A stretch of DNA of 64,000 nt, from positions 23,999,194 through 24,063,193 of the forward strand of contig CM072515.1 of the NCBI GenBank assembly GCA_036898135.1, written 5' to 3'. The notes beneath the pieces were generated by a model, which was not told where the DNA came from, ran no database searches, and saw only the letters and a list, made by a program, of their open reading frames with translations. Position numbers and translations under genes: made by a program. Source of the DNA: Oncomelania hupensis. Taxonomy: Eukaryota > Mollusca > Gastropoda > Littorinimorpha > Pomatiopsidae. This document shows, piece by piece, positions 10,252 through 21,149 of this stretch. Each line of letters starts with the position of its first letter. The stretch's first letter is position 1.

Positions 10252-10510
10252 CGGACTCTTCACACGCTGGCCAGAAGAGTCCTCCTCCAAGCCAAGCAGA
10301 GATTCGCAGTTCAGCTGCAAGACATCGCCTGTCGCGAAGCCGGTCTTGGCTGGAACCAGCCAGGCATAAGGGGTGGGAAGAGACACCACGCTCACCGCAC
10401 CTTTCTGGAAGTAGATTTTCTCTATCATCTGCTCCGGGAAGTGCGAGTCCGGGGTCAGGAAATGAGAAAAGCAGCGGTAGGTGAAGCGACTTTCGCTGCA
10501 CTCTGGAGTC
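10252..10510 (-). CDS. Type I membrane protein, exon 2 (ectodomain)
   Basis: The donor is a perfect GTAAGT after AAGAGTCCG (phase 0). The acceptor is ambiguous. The first AG after the pyrimidine tract (CTGCAG) would start the exon at 10521 in phase 0, which does not fit exon 1. The next AG (GAAGAG) starts it at 10510, restores the phase exactly and makes the joined coding sequence 1,908 nt. It encodes TPECSESRFTYRCFSHF and a second hydrophobic-strand region ending in LQLNCESLLGLEEDSSGQ. If CTGCAG is really used, an exon is missing between exons 1 and 2. Confidence 0.65.
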
Positions 10511-10602
10511 CTCTTCGTTACCTGCAGCATTTTCGTGTGTGTGAATATATTTTGGGTCGATTTGATTTGTGTGTGTGGTAAATTGTACGGTTCCAAAATT
10601 GA

Positions 10603-10612
10603 AAGAGAGAGA

Positions 10613-10691
<79 letters not shown>
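10603..10691. repeat. (AG)n microsatellite
   Basis: Long near-perfect AG run. On the minus strand it is a CT tract about 80 bases upstream of membrane-protein exon 2 and may act as part of its pyrimidine tract. Confidence 0.95.
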
Positions 10692-10692
<1 letters not shown>

Positions 10693-11218
10693 ATGGCGAT
10701 GTCAGACTGAAAATATGCAGATTAAACAAGAGGGCCAACCATTCAAATGTATTTTAAGACACACACATAGGCCTACATAACGAAAATCCAGCATTTTCAA
10801 CAGTGACAGTTGTGGATAATTTTTTTTTAACCCCGGACCATCGGGGAAGGTTTTCGTAGCGCTATTCTGTATCGGTTTAATCTTACAGAAGTAAACTTTA
10901 AAACATGGAACGATTGACCACTATATCACAGTCATGCACGCTTAAATTTATCAAAATTTTGACAATCAGCGCCAGACGTGTTTAAACATGATGGACCTCA
11001 GCGACCTTGATTTTTTTGAGGAGTACAAATATGAATGGTATAAAAATGTTGTGTAGTAGTTACAGTATTTACATAGTAAACATATCTTTTTTTTGTAACT
11101 CGCTCAAGTCGTTTTTGAGAGAATGTAAACAACGTGTTTTGAACAGAAAAGTTAGATACCGATTGATGGTGCGACCAACTGATTTACCGACCGATCGCCA
11201 ATGAGACTGGTTTCTATT

Positions 11219-11757
11219 TGTTACATGTGCGTATTTATCAATAATCGATTCAGCCCCAATGCTTGAATCTTGATATGTGTAACTCGAATTCGTTTATCCA
11301 CGCAGCCTGTTCACTCAGCAGCAAGACAGGAGTCGTAGTAAAAAGTTTTCCAACTTTATTCAGCAAACATTAACAACTGTATATACGATTGCTTTCCTTT
11401 TCAAGCAGACAGTACATTATTTATATATCCTCTCTGCAATCTAGGCTGCAATCGAGAAAAACTTCGAACACTCCAGCATGGGACAATGACACCCAATCAA
11501 AATAAATCTCGTCACCGGAACTAGGCACTGTCTTACGTCATAAAACATTCCTCAGTTTCGAAGAAACGTTTAGCTATAATGAGACAAATCCGGAAACTTC
11601 AATCAACAATATAGAAGTAATTTCAGAAAATTCCCAACAAAATCGACCGACGAAAATTATTAACATTATACAACTCTTCTTCTAGCAACAGCGCAAAATC
11701 AAATCAAAGGTAAAATAAAACGATCGGAACGATACCGTTCACGTCTCGATCGTAACA
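11219..11757 (-). mobile_element. Solo LTR, copy 1
   Basis: 539 bp starting TGTTAC and ending GTAACA, a perfect 6-bp terminal inverted repeat typical of LTRs. It is similar over its length to the LTR at 62554-63399 (shared blocks GATTCAGCCCC, TTCGTTTATCCACGCAGCCTG, TTTTCCAACTTTATTCAGC, CGCAAAATCAAATCAAAGG). In minus orientation it contains AATAAA. No matching 5-bp TSD at this copy and no internal gag/pol nearby. Confidence 0.75.
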
Positions 11758-12344
11758 TTATGATTGTATGATATTACCATGATAGTCCCTGCTATTTGGT
11801 CCTCCGCAACCGTGTACTCGTTTTGAGAGGCTTTCATCACTTCAAGCCTGGTTTCGTTTTTTGAAGACCTGAAATTGTCAAGAATGTCTTTTGACGTGGA
11901 ACCAAATTATTCGAGATGGTAGCAACTTTGGAAGTTATATAAGGAAGATACTTTCAATAGAATTAGACTATTGTATGGGTAGTATGCAGCACAACATTAT
12001 CTATTCGTATCTTACGTAATGCGTCGTCCTTTTGATACAGCTATAAGATACAAGATGACTTATTGTCCCCATTTCTACAGAAGGAAATTTGGCACGTAGG
12101 CAAAAGAACACAAGCAGGAACAGGAAACGTGATAAGGAGAATATCAAAGTCAATGAATAAAAACAACCAGATATAACATCATCATTCATTCACATAAACA
12201 TTTCCAGTCCCCAAGCAATTACATTATTTTAAAAATTAAATTATTACGACAATAAAATATGTACAGTAAAGTTAATAGCATGCGGGCAAACGAATTACTA
12301 AAAACAATAACTCGTAGGCCTGTTTCTGATTTTAAAAAAAAAAA

Positions 12345-13055
12345 AAGAACTAGAGGGGCAAAGCCCATATGACTCACATGCTCCTGATAGAACTTGCAAT
12401 ATTTAACATGAAAATGAGGTGCCAAGAAAAACAAAATAAAACGGTGGCATTAAAATGTAAAAAAAAAAACCAACAACTTGAAAGTAATACCGACTTTAAT
12501 CTTTCTATGCATGCTCTTGACCTTGAGATGATCTTGAACTCCGGCTCCAAATACAATCATGTAATATCAACAACAACAAAAAACTACAGCAAAAAATGTA
12601 TTATGCAAAAAAAAAAACAAAAAACAAAAAACAAACAACAGCAAAACGGAAACCTTGGGGTGACCTTGATCCTCATGTCTGATCAAATAACCCAATGGGG
12701 TTGCATACTATGAGTTAAATAAACAGCCATTCTGCTGTACAATGACCCCTTTTTTGTATGTTTTTCCCCAAGACCAAATTAGTATGTGTGTCTTATTTAT
12801 ATCTATCATGCATCAAAGAACCATAAATTCGATATTAATAACCTAGAAAATAGTGAAATTTTGTGAAAAATTGTCATTTTAAAACTAATATTTGTTGACC
12901 CTGTGACCTTGACCCTGAAGTAAAGTCATTCATTAATTGATCATATATGAGGTCTCATGGATATACACTATTTTACCAAGTTTGGTTGTCATAACTGAAA
13001 TAGTTATTAGATATTAATCCACTTGTAAGTTTTGCACAGGCAGACGGCAGACTGC
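12345..13055 (+). repeat. AAGGTCA-rich dispersed repeat, copy 1
   Basis: Begins AGAGGGGCAAAGCCCATATGACTC and ends near TTTTGCACAGGCAGACGGCAG. It contains TGACCTTGA-type motifs, for example at 12517-12535, 12660-12672 and 12897-12915. An inverted, interrupted copy lies at 40150-41757 and a fragment at 34505-34680. Non-coding; element class unknown. Located in the first intron of the membrane-protein gene. Confidence 0.7.
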
Positions 13056-13647
13056 GGACATGCTAACACACGGATGGATATTTTATTTCGATGTCATTTT
13101 TGAACTATTTAGGACTCATCTCGCACAGATTTGCAAAAATCTTGTTTTTTTGTTTTTTTGGGTGGGTAAGTGGGTAGGTGGGTTTCGGGAGTGGAAGGGA
13201 GTAAGGAGGGGGGAGGATGAGTACATAGATTCACATTGCTATGCATGTGAGTAAAAAAACCCAACAATAACCAGTTATAACATCATTATTCATTCACATA
13301 AACATTCTCAGCAATCACATTATTAAGAAATAAAATTATTACAACACTAAAATATGTACAGAGATATAAATAGCATGCGACCAAACGAATTACTAAAAAC
13401 AGTAAATCGTAGACCTGCATAATGTTTCTGATTTTAAAAACAAATCTTCATAATAAAATGATGCCTTTTTGCATATCCAACCATTTAGAAAGCATGAGGT
13501 GTCAAAGAGATAGAACTGAACGAGGAATGGTTTTAGTTTTGTATGTGTAGCAAATCAGCTTACGTCCTAAAAAACAACACTTGAATAAGACATTGTTAAT
13601 GTATGTCTGAAAAATTATGATTTTTATTTCTTTCTTTATACCTCTAT

Positions 13648-13880
13648 TTATTATTATTATTATTAGTAGTAGTAGTAGTAGCAGTAATAGTAGTATTAGT
13701 AGTAGTAGTAGTAGCAGCAGTAATAGTAGTAGTAGGACTAGTAGTAGTAGTAATAGTAGTAGTAGCAGTAATAGTAGTAGTAGGACTACTATAGTAGTAG
13801 TAATAGTAGCAGTAATAGTAGTACGTCTAGTAGTAGGACTACTAGTAGTAGTAATAGTAGTAGTAGTATTTTATTATTAC

Positions 13881-13955
<75 letters not shown>

Positions 13956-13984
13956 GATCATTATTATTATTATTATTATTATTT
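13648..13984. repeat. Compound (TAG)n/(TTA)n microsatellite
   Basis: About 330 bp of TAG- then TTA-type trinucleotides. The open frame through it (Ser- then Tyr-rich) is a repeat artefact. Confidence 0.95.
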
Positions 13985-14136
13985 TTTAATTCAATGCAGT
14001 TTAAAACCTTTATTAATTACGTCCGATACAAAATACAGAGTATGGGAGAAGCGTTTCTTTGTTCTGCTACGAATTCTTGTGTCAGCTGAAAGAAACCCGT
14101 GTGAGAGAGGTCCATTAATAAACTTTAGTGGCCTAC

Positions 14137-14432
14137 CTATAGTCCTGCTTTGGAGTGTAGCGGTCCTCACACACTTCACTGATGACACGGTAGTTTTCTT
14201 CATCGTCTGCCCCCTTCCTTTGCAGACTCAGGCACAAGGAATGGGCTGTATCAAAGTCTGAGGGGTGAGCGCAGGTGAAGGTCACTGATTGAGCCTGGCG
14301 GCGAGCCTTGAAAACCAGGACTCGGGGAGTGATGGTCAGCAGTCTGATGCCGTTGGTCACTTCGGAGAACGAGATGGTGATGAGAAGCGCCGTATGAATC
14401 GCCCACTTGGGAAAAACCTGTCTTTTCTCCAT
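14137..14432 (-). CDS. Type I membrane protein, exon 1 (signal peptide, first Cys-rich segment)
   Basis: First coding exon of a receptor-like gene I do not recognise by name. ATG at 14430-14432 starts a signal peptide (basic MEKRQ, hydrophobic IHTALLITISF, probable cleavage near residue 28). Then come ITPRVLVFKARR and QSVTFTCAHPSDF, a strand-Cys pattern that resembles the B strand of an Ig domain, with further Cys at about 67 and 88. The donor is TATAG/GTAGGC, phase 2. A good acceptor (CATTTTCAG, exon from 14445) lies 13 bases before the ATG, so an upstream untranslated exon is expected. Joined with five downstream exons it gives 635 residues: extracellular about 29-311, membrane 312-335, cytoplasmic 336-635. 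It could be a cell-surface recognition or adhesion receptor; the ligand is unknown. Confidence 0.7.
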
Positions 14433-14445
14433 GTTTTAGTGATCT

Positions 14446-15331
14446 CTGAAAATGTCAAGCTGCAAGAGGGGAGGGCGATGGCGCTCTGAATCGTCCCCTG
14501 CCCCTCTCCCTCCTTCAACAATGACTTTTCAGATGTTAAGCTTGTTTCACCACTAAATACTTCCACTGAACAATACTGTCTATGTAGGGGAAATCAAGGT
14601 TTGTTTCCTGGCACTGGATAACAATACAGAAAAGAAAATCTGATAATTTCAGTGTCCAATGAAGATTTCTATCAACACCGAATCTTTGTAGACCCTACTT
14701 CGACGGGTAGGTCACTGTCTCCTGACCATCGAAGTTCAAGGTAGTATATATCAGTTTCGATTGGAAGTCTTCACTGGAACAGCGAGACATCAGTTTCTTG
14801 GCGCAGACAACTTGCAATGAATCTAGAAATGAATTTAGGATTCCCATGTTCTGCAATCACACACAGAGGCAGAAACAGAATGATGGAACAAGTTATGCAT
14901 AATTGTGTGAAAGCTATAAAATTACTTCCTTCTCAAAATTACGTTTGCTACTTTCTAACATTTGTTGTAAATTGTGGTTTTCACTATTGCAGATTTCTAT
15001 TTAATAAAAATATGTAAAAAAAAAAAAATCAAGAAAGAAAGAAAGAAATAAAGATATTTTAACTCACCGCCCCCCCCCCCCCCCCCCTACCACCAATATT
15101 TCTGATTTTAAAAAAATCGGGCTGTACAGGAAATGTGCTGTTCTTGTTCAGCAATATCCAGGTGTTTTTATGGTTGGGGTTGTTGTTAAGGTTATGGTTA
15201 GAGAGTTGCATCAATCCGAAGGAACTTTAATGGCTGTGAATGGCTGCTTTTTATAGCTCCAAGTTCATTTGCATGTCGAATCTAGAATACTTAGGCCTTG
15301 GTGAATCTTCGCTAATAGATTTGCTTTGATC
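14446..15331. other. Upstream flank of the membrane-protein gene
   Basis: AT-rich sequence with an A/GAAA tract near 15015-15060 and a C-run at 15070-15087. No gene recognised. An untranslated first exon and promoter of the minus-strand gene may lie here. Confidence 0.3.
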
Positions 15332-15340
15332 AAAGAAAGT

Positions 15341-17008
15341 CTGGCATATGCCTTACAGAAGAATAAGAAGTCTTGGACAGATGGACAGAGTACTGCTCTG
15401 ACTTTTACAACCACAAACCAAACGGAGACCCATCAGTTCTAGCATGTCCAGAGAACAGAGAAGAAGAAGAAATCCTCCCAATTCTCAGAGAAGAAGTTGA
15501 GGCAGCAGTGCAATCGCTGAAAAAGGGAAAGTCAGCGGGAGTGGACTACATACCCGCGGAACTGGAGGAGAAGCGATGATCGACGCACTCACCATTATCT
15601 TTAACAAGATCTGGCAGAGTGGGGAATGGCCTACACCATGGAGTCAGTCGCTTGTCATCACTCTTCCCAAAAAAGGTAACCTTCAGGAATGTAAAAATTA
15701 CCGCAACATCAGCCTCATCAGCCATCCCAGCAAGGTCCTCCTGAAAATAATACTCAACAGGTTGAAACCCCGAGCTGAACAAATCATAGCTGAAGAGCAA
15801 GCAGGATTCAGGGCAGGGCGAAGTACCACTGAACAGATTTTTAACCTCAGAATAATCTGCGAGAAATACCTACAGCACCAACAACATCTATATCATGTGT
15901 TCGTAGACATCAAAAAGGCGTTTGACCGAGTCTGGCATGCAGCTGTGTGGGCAACCATGAGAGTGTACAACATCAGCCCTAAAATTATTGAAGTCATCAA
16001 AAGCCTGTATGACAAGGCTACCAGTGCAGTCCTCCACAACAGCGCCATCGGAAACTGGTTCAGAACAACAATCGGTGTGCGTCAGGGATGCCTACTCTCT
16101 CCAACACTCTTCAACATCTCTCTAGAGCGCATCATGTCAGATGCCATTGCAGACCACAAAGGCACAGTCAGCATAGGGGGAAGAGCAATCTCCAACCTCC
16201 GTTTTGCGGATGACATTGATGGATTGGCTGGAGAGGAACAAGAACTTGAACTGCTGGTACAGAGGCTTGACACCACCTCGAGAGCCTATGGAATGGAAAT
16301 AAGTGCAGAGAAGACCAAAATGATGACCAACAACAACAATGGCATCAACACGGACATCAAAGTCCAAGGCCAATCCCTCAACACAGTGCATAGCTTCAAA
16401 TATTAGGAGCCATTGTATCAGACAATGGTTCCCGACAGGAAGTCCTTTCCAGTATCGCACAAACAACTGCGGCCTTGACAAGGTTGAAGCCCATTTGGAA
16501 AGACATGACCATCAGTCAACATTCCAAGGTAAGGCTGCTGCGCTCCCTTGTCATCTCCATCTTCCTATATGCTTGCGAAACATGGACCCTCACAGCAGAT
16601 CTCCAACGAAGAATATAAAGCATGGAGATGAGGTGCTACAGAAGACTTCTGGGCATTTCCTATACCCAGCACACCATCAACGACGAAGTCCGACAGACCA
16701 TCACACAAGCCATTGGACAACACGATGACCTGCTCACAATGGTGAAAAAACGTAAACTCCGATGGTATGGCCACGTCACCAGATCATCAAGTCTTGCAAA
16801 GACCATCCTGCAAGGCACAGCGCAAGGAGGTAGAAGAAGAGGGAGACCGAAAAAGAGGTGGGAGGACAACATTCGAGAATGGACTGGTTTGACACTTAGT
16901 GAATCAGTCAGGGTTGCTGAGGACAGGGAAAGATGGAGTACGCTGGTAAAACGATCATCTGTGGTGCTCCTACGACCTCCGAGTTATGGGATAAAAGGAT
17001 ATGATTAG
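15341..17008 (+). mobile_element. RTE-like LINE (GGATA-tailed family), copy 3, with RT domain
   Basis: The most readable RT copy. From 15341 it covers the region before the RT domain (EEVEAAVQSLKKGKSAGVDYI), then RT motifs SLVITLPKKGNLQECKNYR, VFVDIKKAFDRVWH, GVRQGCLLSPTLF and the catalytic FADDI near 16202-16216, then YGMEISAEKTKMM and the C-terminal domain to about 17000. It is broken near 15565 (deletion and frameshift) and at 16404 (one T lost in CAAATATT). Flanked by AAAGAAAGT at 15332-15340 and 17009-17017, a probable 9-bp TSD. Endonuclease missing, so not autonomous. Confidence 0.9.
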
Positions 17009-17017
17009 AAAGAAAGT

Positions 17018-17560
17018 TTAGTTTCACAGATCGTAAAAGAAAGATGACTGCTGGAAAGTAACAATACTATTTTCTTCTCTATATAATACAGAAGATAAAA
17101 CATACATTACTTCATGCAAGTAGTTAGTCTGCTAGAACTTGATAGTTGGTGAATTAAGCCTACTTCAAGCAAGTAGATAGTGCCTGATCAGGATCTGGAA
17201 TTCCTGCATTGGCGAATTGTAAGGCTGGTCCGTCCCAGTATACACGTGGATTTTTAAACCCACTTTATAGCCTAAATGGGGGATGCATAGGTTTCACCCA
17301 GTCTGTTTGTTTGAACTTTGGAACTTTGGAACTTTGTTTGCTTGTCCGCAATCAGATCTCGTTCAATACTGTACTGTCAGTTGTTATTTAAATAGCCACA
17401 GGCATATGTATGTCCCTCGCACTGTCACAATATCAGTATAGTATAATAAACTCAGTAAATATAATGCACTCCTCATTATTGCTTACCGACCATTATCGCA
17501 AATGAGTAAAAGTATACTTTAATTATACAATATTCAACTCCCCTATTTTGGATTTTGCTA

Positions 17561-17649
<89 letters not shown>

Positions 17650-18014
17650 GGTGGAAAACCAGGCAAAGTAAAGCACATGCGTTTGGGTGAGTTTGGGTGT
17701 GTGTGTGGGTGTTTGTGGATGTGCGTATGTGTGTGTGTGCGTTGAAAGAAAATACAATGTACAAAATTATAACATAAAAACATTTGAGGTAGATTTAAAT
17801 TTGACCCTTGTTCATTAGTTTGTTTAATTTATTTATTTTAACCAATATCGTTCTTTTGTTTTGTTTTTATGTTAATATTTTAAAACCCACATTTTTTAAA
17901 TTGTTTTTTAATGACTCGTTATACATACTTGCGCTTTTGCGCTAAATTATCGCTCGCGGCAAGCAGTCAAAGCCGAGATGGTTGTGTAGCAGACGACATG
18001 CAAATGAGCCTATA
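17018..18014. other. Non-coding stretch with (TTA)n microsatellite
   Basis: The (TTA)n run at 17561-17649 is followed by GT-rich sequence to about 17740. No gene; Leu-, Asn- and Ile-rich open frames here are repeat translations. Confidence 0.6.
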
Positions 18015-19895
18015 ATAATAATAATAATAATGTTCGTCATTTGTAAGGCGCCTTAGCCTAAGGATCAAGGCGCGCAAGGGGTTGGGGGAATGGGAAGACA
18101 AGACAGACAAAACTGGACAAAAGATACATAATATACATATGTACAAAATACAGTTAAACTATGAAAAACACAAGCACGCACACCTGCTTACACTCTCTTG
18201 TAAATGACTAATTAAAATATTCCCTAAAAAGGTGTGTTTTTAACTGTGATTTAAAAGAGGAAATGGAGGAAGAATGTCTAATCTTGTATGGAAGGGAATT
18301 CCAGAGTTGAGGACCAAAGACAGGTAGAGAGCGGTAACCATGCGATCGTCTGTTGAAGCGGCTCTGTCTAAGAAGACGTGTGTCAGCAGACGATCGCAGA
18401 GCTCGAGAAGGGGTGTATATGGATAACATTTCAGAAGTATAAGCAGGAGCTGTGTCTGTAAAAACAGAGAAACAAAGGCAAGCTATCTTGTATTTTATGC
18501 GTTCAGCAACTGGTAGCCAATGGAGTCTGTGTAGCAAAGGAGTAATGTGTTCACGGAGGTTTGAACGGAAAATGATGCGTGCAGCAAAGTTTTGAACTTT
18601 CTGTAGGGGATCAAGTGCAGATTGGGGTAAGCCAGCCAAGAGTGAATTGCAGTAATCCAATCTAGATAGGATGCATGATGTAACTAAGGTTTTAGTTGCT
18701 TCAACAGTAAGATAGCGACGGATGGAGCTTATTCTCTTTAGTTCAAAGAAACACTGTCTACAAACTTTACTAATGTGTTCTTTCATGTCAAGAGAAGAAT
18801 CAAAAATGACTCCAAGATTCCTGGCACTCTTAGAAAAAGGTATGCTACTGGAGCAAACAGTGACAGCTGATGGCAGATCAGAGGAGGAACATGAGCCAGA
18901 GAACAGAAGAGCTTCAGTCTTGTCGTTATTTAACTTAAGTCTGTTGTCTGTCATCCACTGTTTGATGTCAGTCGTGCAGTCTTGAAATGATTGAGTCAAG
19001 GTGTCGATGTCAGCAGGATCGCAAGTACCTTCAAGTTGGTTGTCATCTGCAAAAAGAAAATGGTCGACGGGATGTTGTTGAATGACAGAAGACAAGGGAG
19101 AAGTATAGAGAACAAACAAGACAGGCCCCAGTACTGAGCCTTGCGGGACACCATATAGTAAGGGAGTTTTGCTGGACTGGAAGCCATTTACAGAAACATA
19201 TTGTGAACGGTCATTCAGGTATGATGTGAACCACTGAAGAGCAGTGGAGCAGATGCCAAACTGAGACCCAAGCCGAGAGATGAGAACATCATGGTCTATG
19301 GTATCAAATGCAGCAGAGTTATCAAGCAAAAGAAGAACCGAAAGCTTATTTTGGTCTAGAGATGAAAGAATGTCACTGGCGACACGTAAACAGAACAGTT
19401 TCGGTGCTGTGTCCAGCTCTGTAAGCTGACTGAAGTGGGTTAAAGAGATTGTTGTGTTCTAAGTGCCTCAGAAGTTGTTTTAGCACTACCTTCTCTAGAA
19501 TTTTGGACACAAATGGCAAATTTGACACCGGTCTAAAGTTCTTGAAATCATTCTTGTCAAGTGATGGCTTTTTCAAAAGTGGTTTCACTACTGCCAGTTT
19601 AAGATCGGTGGGAACAATGCCTGTGGTCAAAGAGGAGTTGATCAGATTTGTGAGGGCAGGGAGAAGGACATCAAGATTTTCGTACAGGAGCTTGGTAGGT
19701 ATAGGGTCCAACTCGCACGATTTAGGCACAGTGGCTTTGAGAATCTTAAGAACCGACTGCTCCGAGACCAACGTGAAAGAATCCAGCTTAGTACCAGAGT
19801 ACTCAGATCCTAGAAGAGTAGGGACAGCAACAGGAAAGTTGTCGCGAAGCTTTTGAACTTTGTCTGTAAAGTAAGCTGAAAAGATTATATCATTA
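18015..19895 (-). mobile_element. L2/CR1-like LINE, 5' truncated, with frameshifted RT
   Basis: On minus, 19895 to about 19395 encodes the fingers (LAVVKPLLKKPSLDKNDFKN, FRPVSNLPFVSKILEKVV, SAYRAGHSTETVL). 19373-18208 then gives NSAAFDTIDHDVLISRL, GVPQGSVLGP, FLFADDNQ (catalytic Asp pair near 19042-19050) and the C-terminal RIKYKIACLCFSVF. One extra T near 19389-19395 breaks the frame between the two parts. The 3' end has an AAGGCGC hairpin-like motif and an (ATT)n tail at 18013-18032. The 5' side is cut where RTE copy 4 begins (about 19900). LD/NSAAFDTIDH and GVPQGSVLGP point to the CR1/L2/Rex1 group. Confidence 0.9.
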
Positions 19896-19899
19896 CATG

Positions 19900-20212
19900 A
19901 TATCCTATCCTTTCCTATCCTATCCTATCCCGTAACTCGAAGTTCGTTGGGGCGCACAGATGATCGTTTAACCAGCGTATTCCATCTTTCTGTGTCCTCA
20001 GCAACCCTCATGGCTTCGCTCAGTGTCAAGCCAGTCCATTCTCGAATGTTATCCTCCCACCTCTTTTTTTTCCTCCCTCTTTTTCTGCCTCCTTGCATCG
20101 TGCCTTGCAGGAGGGTCTTTGCAAGGCCTGATGCTCTGGTGATATGGCCATACCATCGGAGTTTCCGTTTCTTAACCACTGTGAGCAAGTCATCGTGATG
20201 TCCAATGGCAAA
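19900..20212 (-). mobile_element. RTE-like LINE (GGATA-tailed family), copy 4, short
   Basis: Inverted TATCC tail at 19910-19930, then the final C-terminal domain of the family (KKRKLRWYGHITRASGLAKT, KRWEDNIREWTGLTLSEA). About 310 bp, strongly 5' truncated. It abuts the 5' end of the L2-like LINE. TSD not clear. Confidence 0.85.
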
Positions 20213-20479
20213 GGAGCAAAAATAATGGAGTTATAAATACTAGCAAGTAAGAGCCGGTATGGTTCCTTCGGATAGACGCAAGTGGGTTAGAGTTATTGTT
20301 AGGGTGGTTAGTTGTTGCCAACCGATCAGCATCTGGCTGCACTGACGCTCACTTTTTACCAATTCATGAAGTTTGCTTATGGCTGTCAGGTAAGGTAAGG
20401 GCAGGGGTAGGGATTGGAGTAATGGTTACAAATTGTGTACAGGGTCCAGACCCCGTTGGTGTCCAGGCGCGAAGGCCTT

Positions 20480-20738
20480 AACGGGAAGGAACGAATGAAC
20501 TTTGAGGTTTAACGTCTACACCCACCATTGGCGATATGGCAGACGGGGATAACCATTCCGGGGAAAAAGGGGTAGGGACCTAAATCAACACTGAACCACC
20601 AAAGCAATCATAATGCTTAAATGGACAGTGAAAATGGCCACATTTTATATCGCCCACCTCGGGATTCGAACCTGGGTCATCGGTGTGCCAGGCGAACGCT
20701 CTACCACTTGAGCTACGGCGGTGGGAAACGGGAAGGAA
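20480..20738 (-). mobile_element. tRNA-derived SINE with 12-bp TSD
   Basis: Direct repeats AACGGGAAGGAA at 20480-20491 and 20727-20738 enclose a 235-bp element. On minus, the head is tRNA-like (CCCACCGCCGTAGCTCAAG, then a B box GGTTCGAATCC, with GGTGGG closing the acceptor stem) but the anticodon stem is mispaired, so it is a SINE head and not a tRNA gene. The body follows with GCGATATAAAATG and ends near ACCTCAAAGTTCATTCG. Confidence 0.85.
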
Positions 20739-21149
20739 ACCTTCTTTTATTTTTTATGGAGGGTTTTAGGGGGGGTAGGGGGTGAGAAGGTTCCGACCCC
20801 CCCCCCCCCTTCCTCCCCCTAGATCCGCCCCTGGCTGTAGAAAATGTAGTCTACTTATGTGCTGTTGGCCTTAAGGCCCGGCCACACTTGTATAACGCTT
20901 CTGAATTCCTTATGTATTTCCTGGCTAACATAAAATTTCACAAGGATAGCGCATATTCGATTTCTTCTGCAAAAATACATAAGCCGGGCTTACGAGGACC
21001 AATAAGAACCTAAACTCCTACCACACGCATGATTACACGCAACTCAGGTTGTCTGCTACACACGACATGGCGAGCTAAAGGCAGTTGAATTCACGCGTGT
21101 CGATCTTAGTAAAGTATGTTCATATTTTGGCCAAATCGTGAAAAAGTAC

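Noticed and set aside
10481..10780. Arg/Glu-repeat protein
   Set aside because: Translation of an (AG)n microsatellite next to a receptor exon.
13617..14261. 214-residue Ser/Tyr-rich protein on plus
   Set aside because: Reads through a compound microsatellite and then antisense through exon 1 of the minus-strand receptor gene.
20645..20726. tRNA-Ala-like gene on the minus strand
   Set aside because: The acceptor stem pairs, but the anticodon stem is mispaired and the unit lies at the 5' end of a TSD-flanked SINE.
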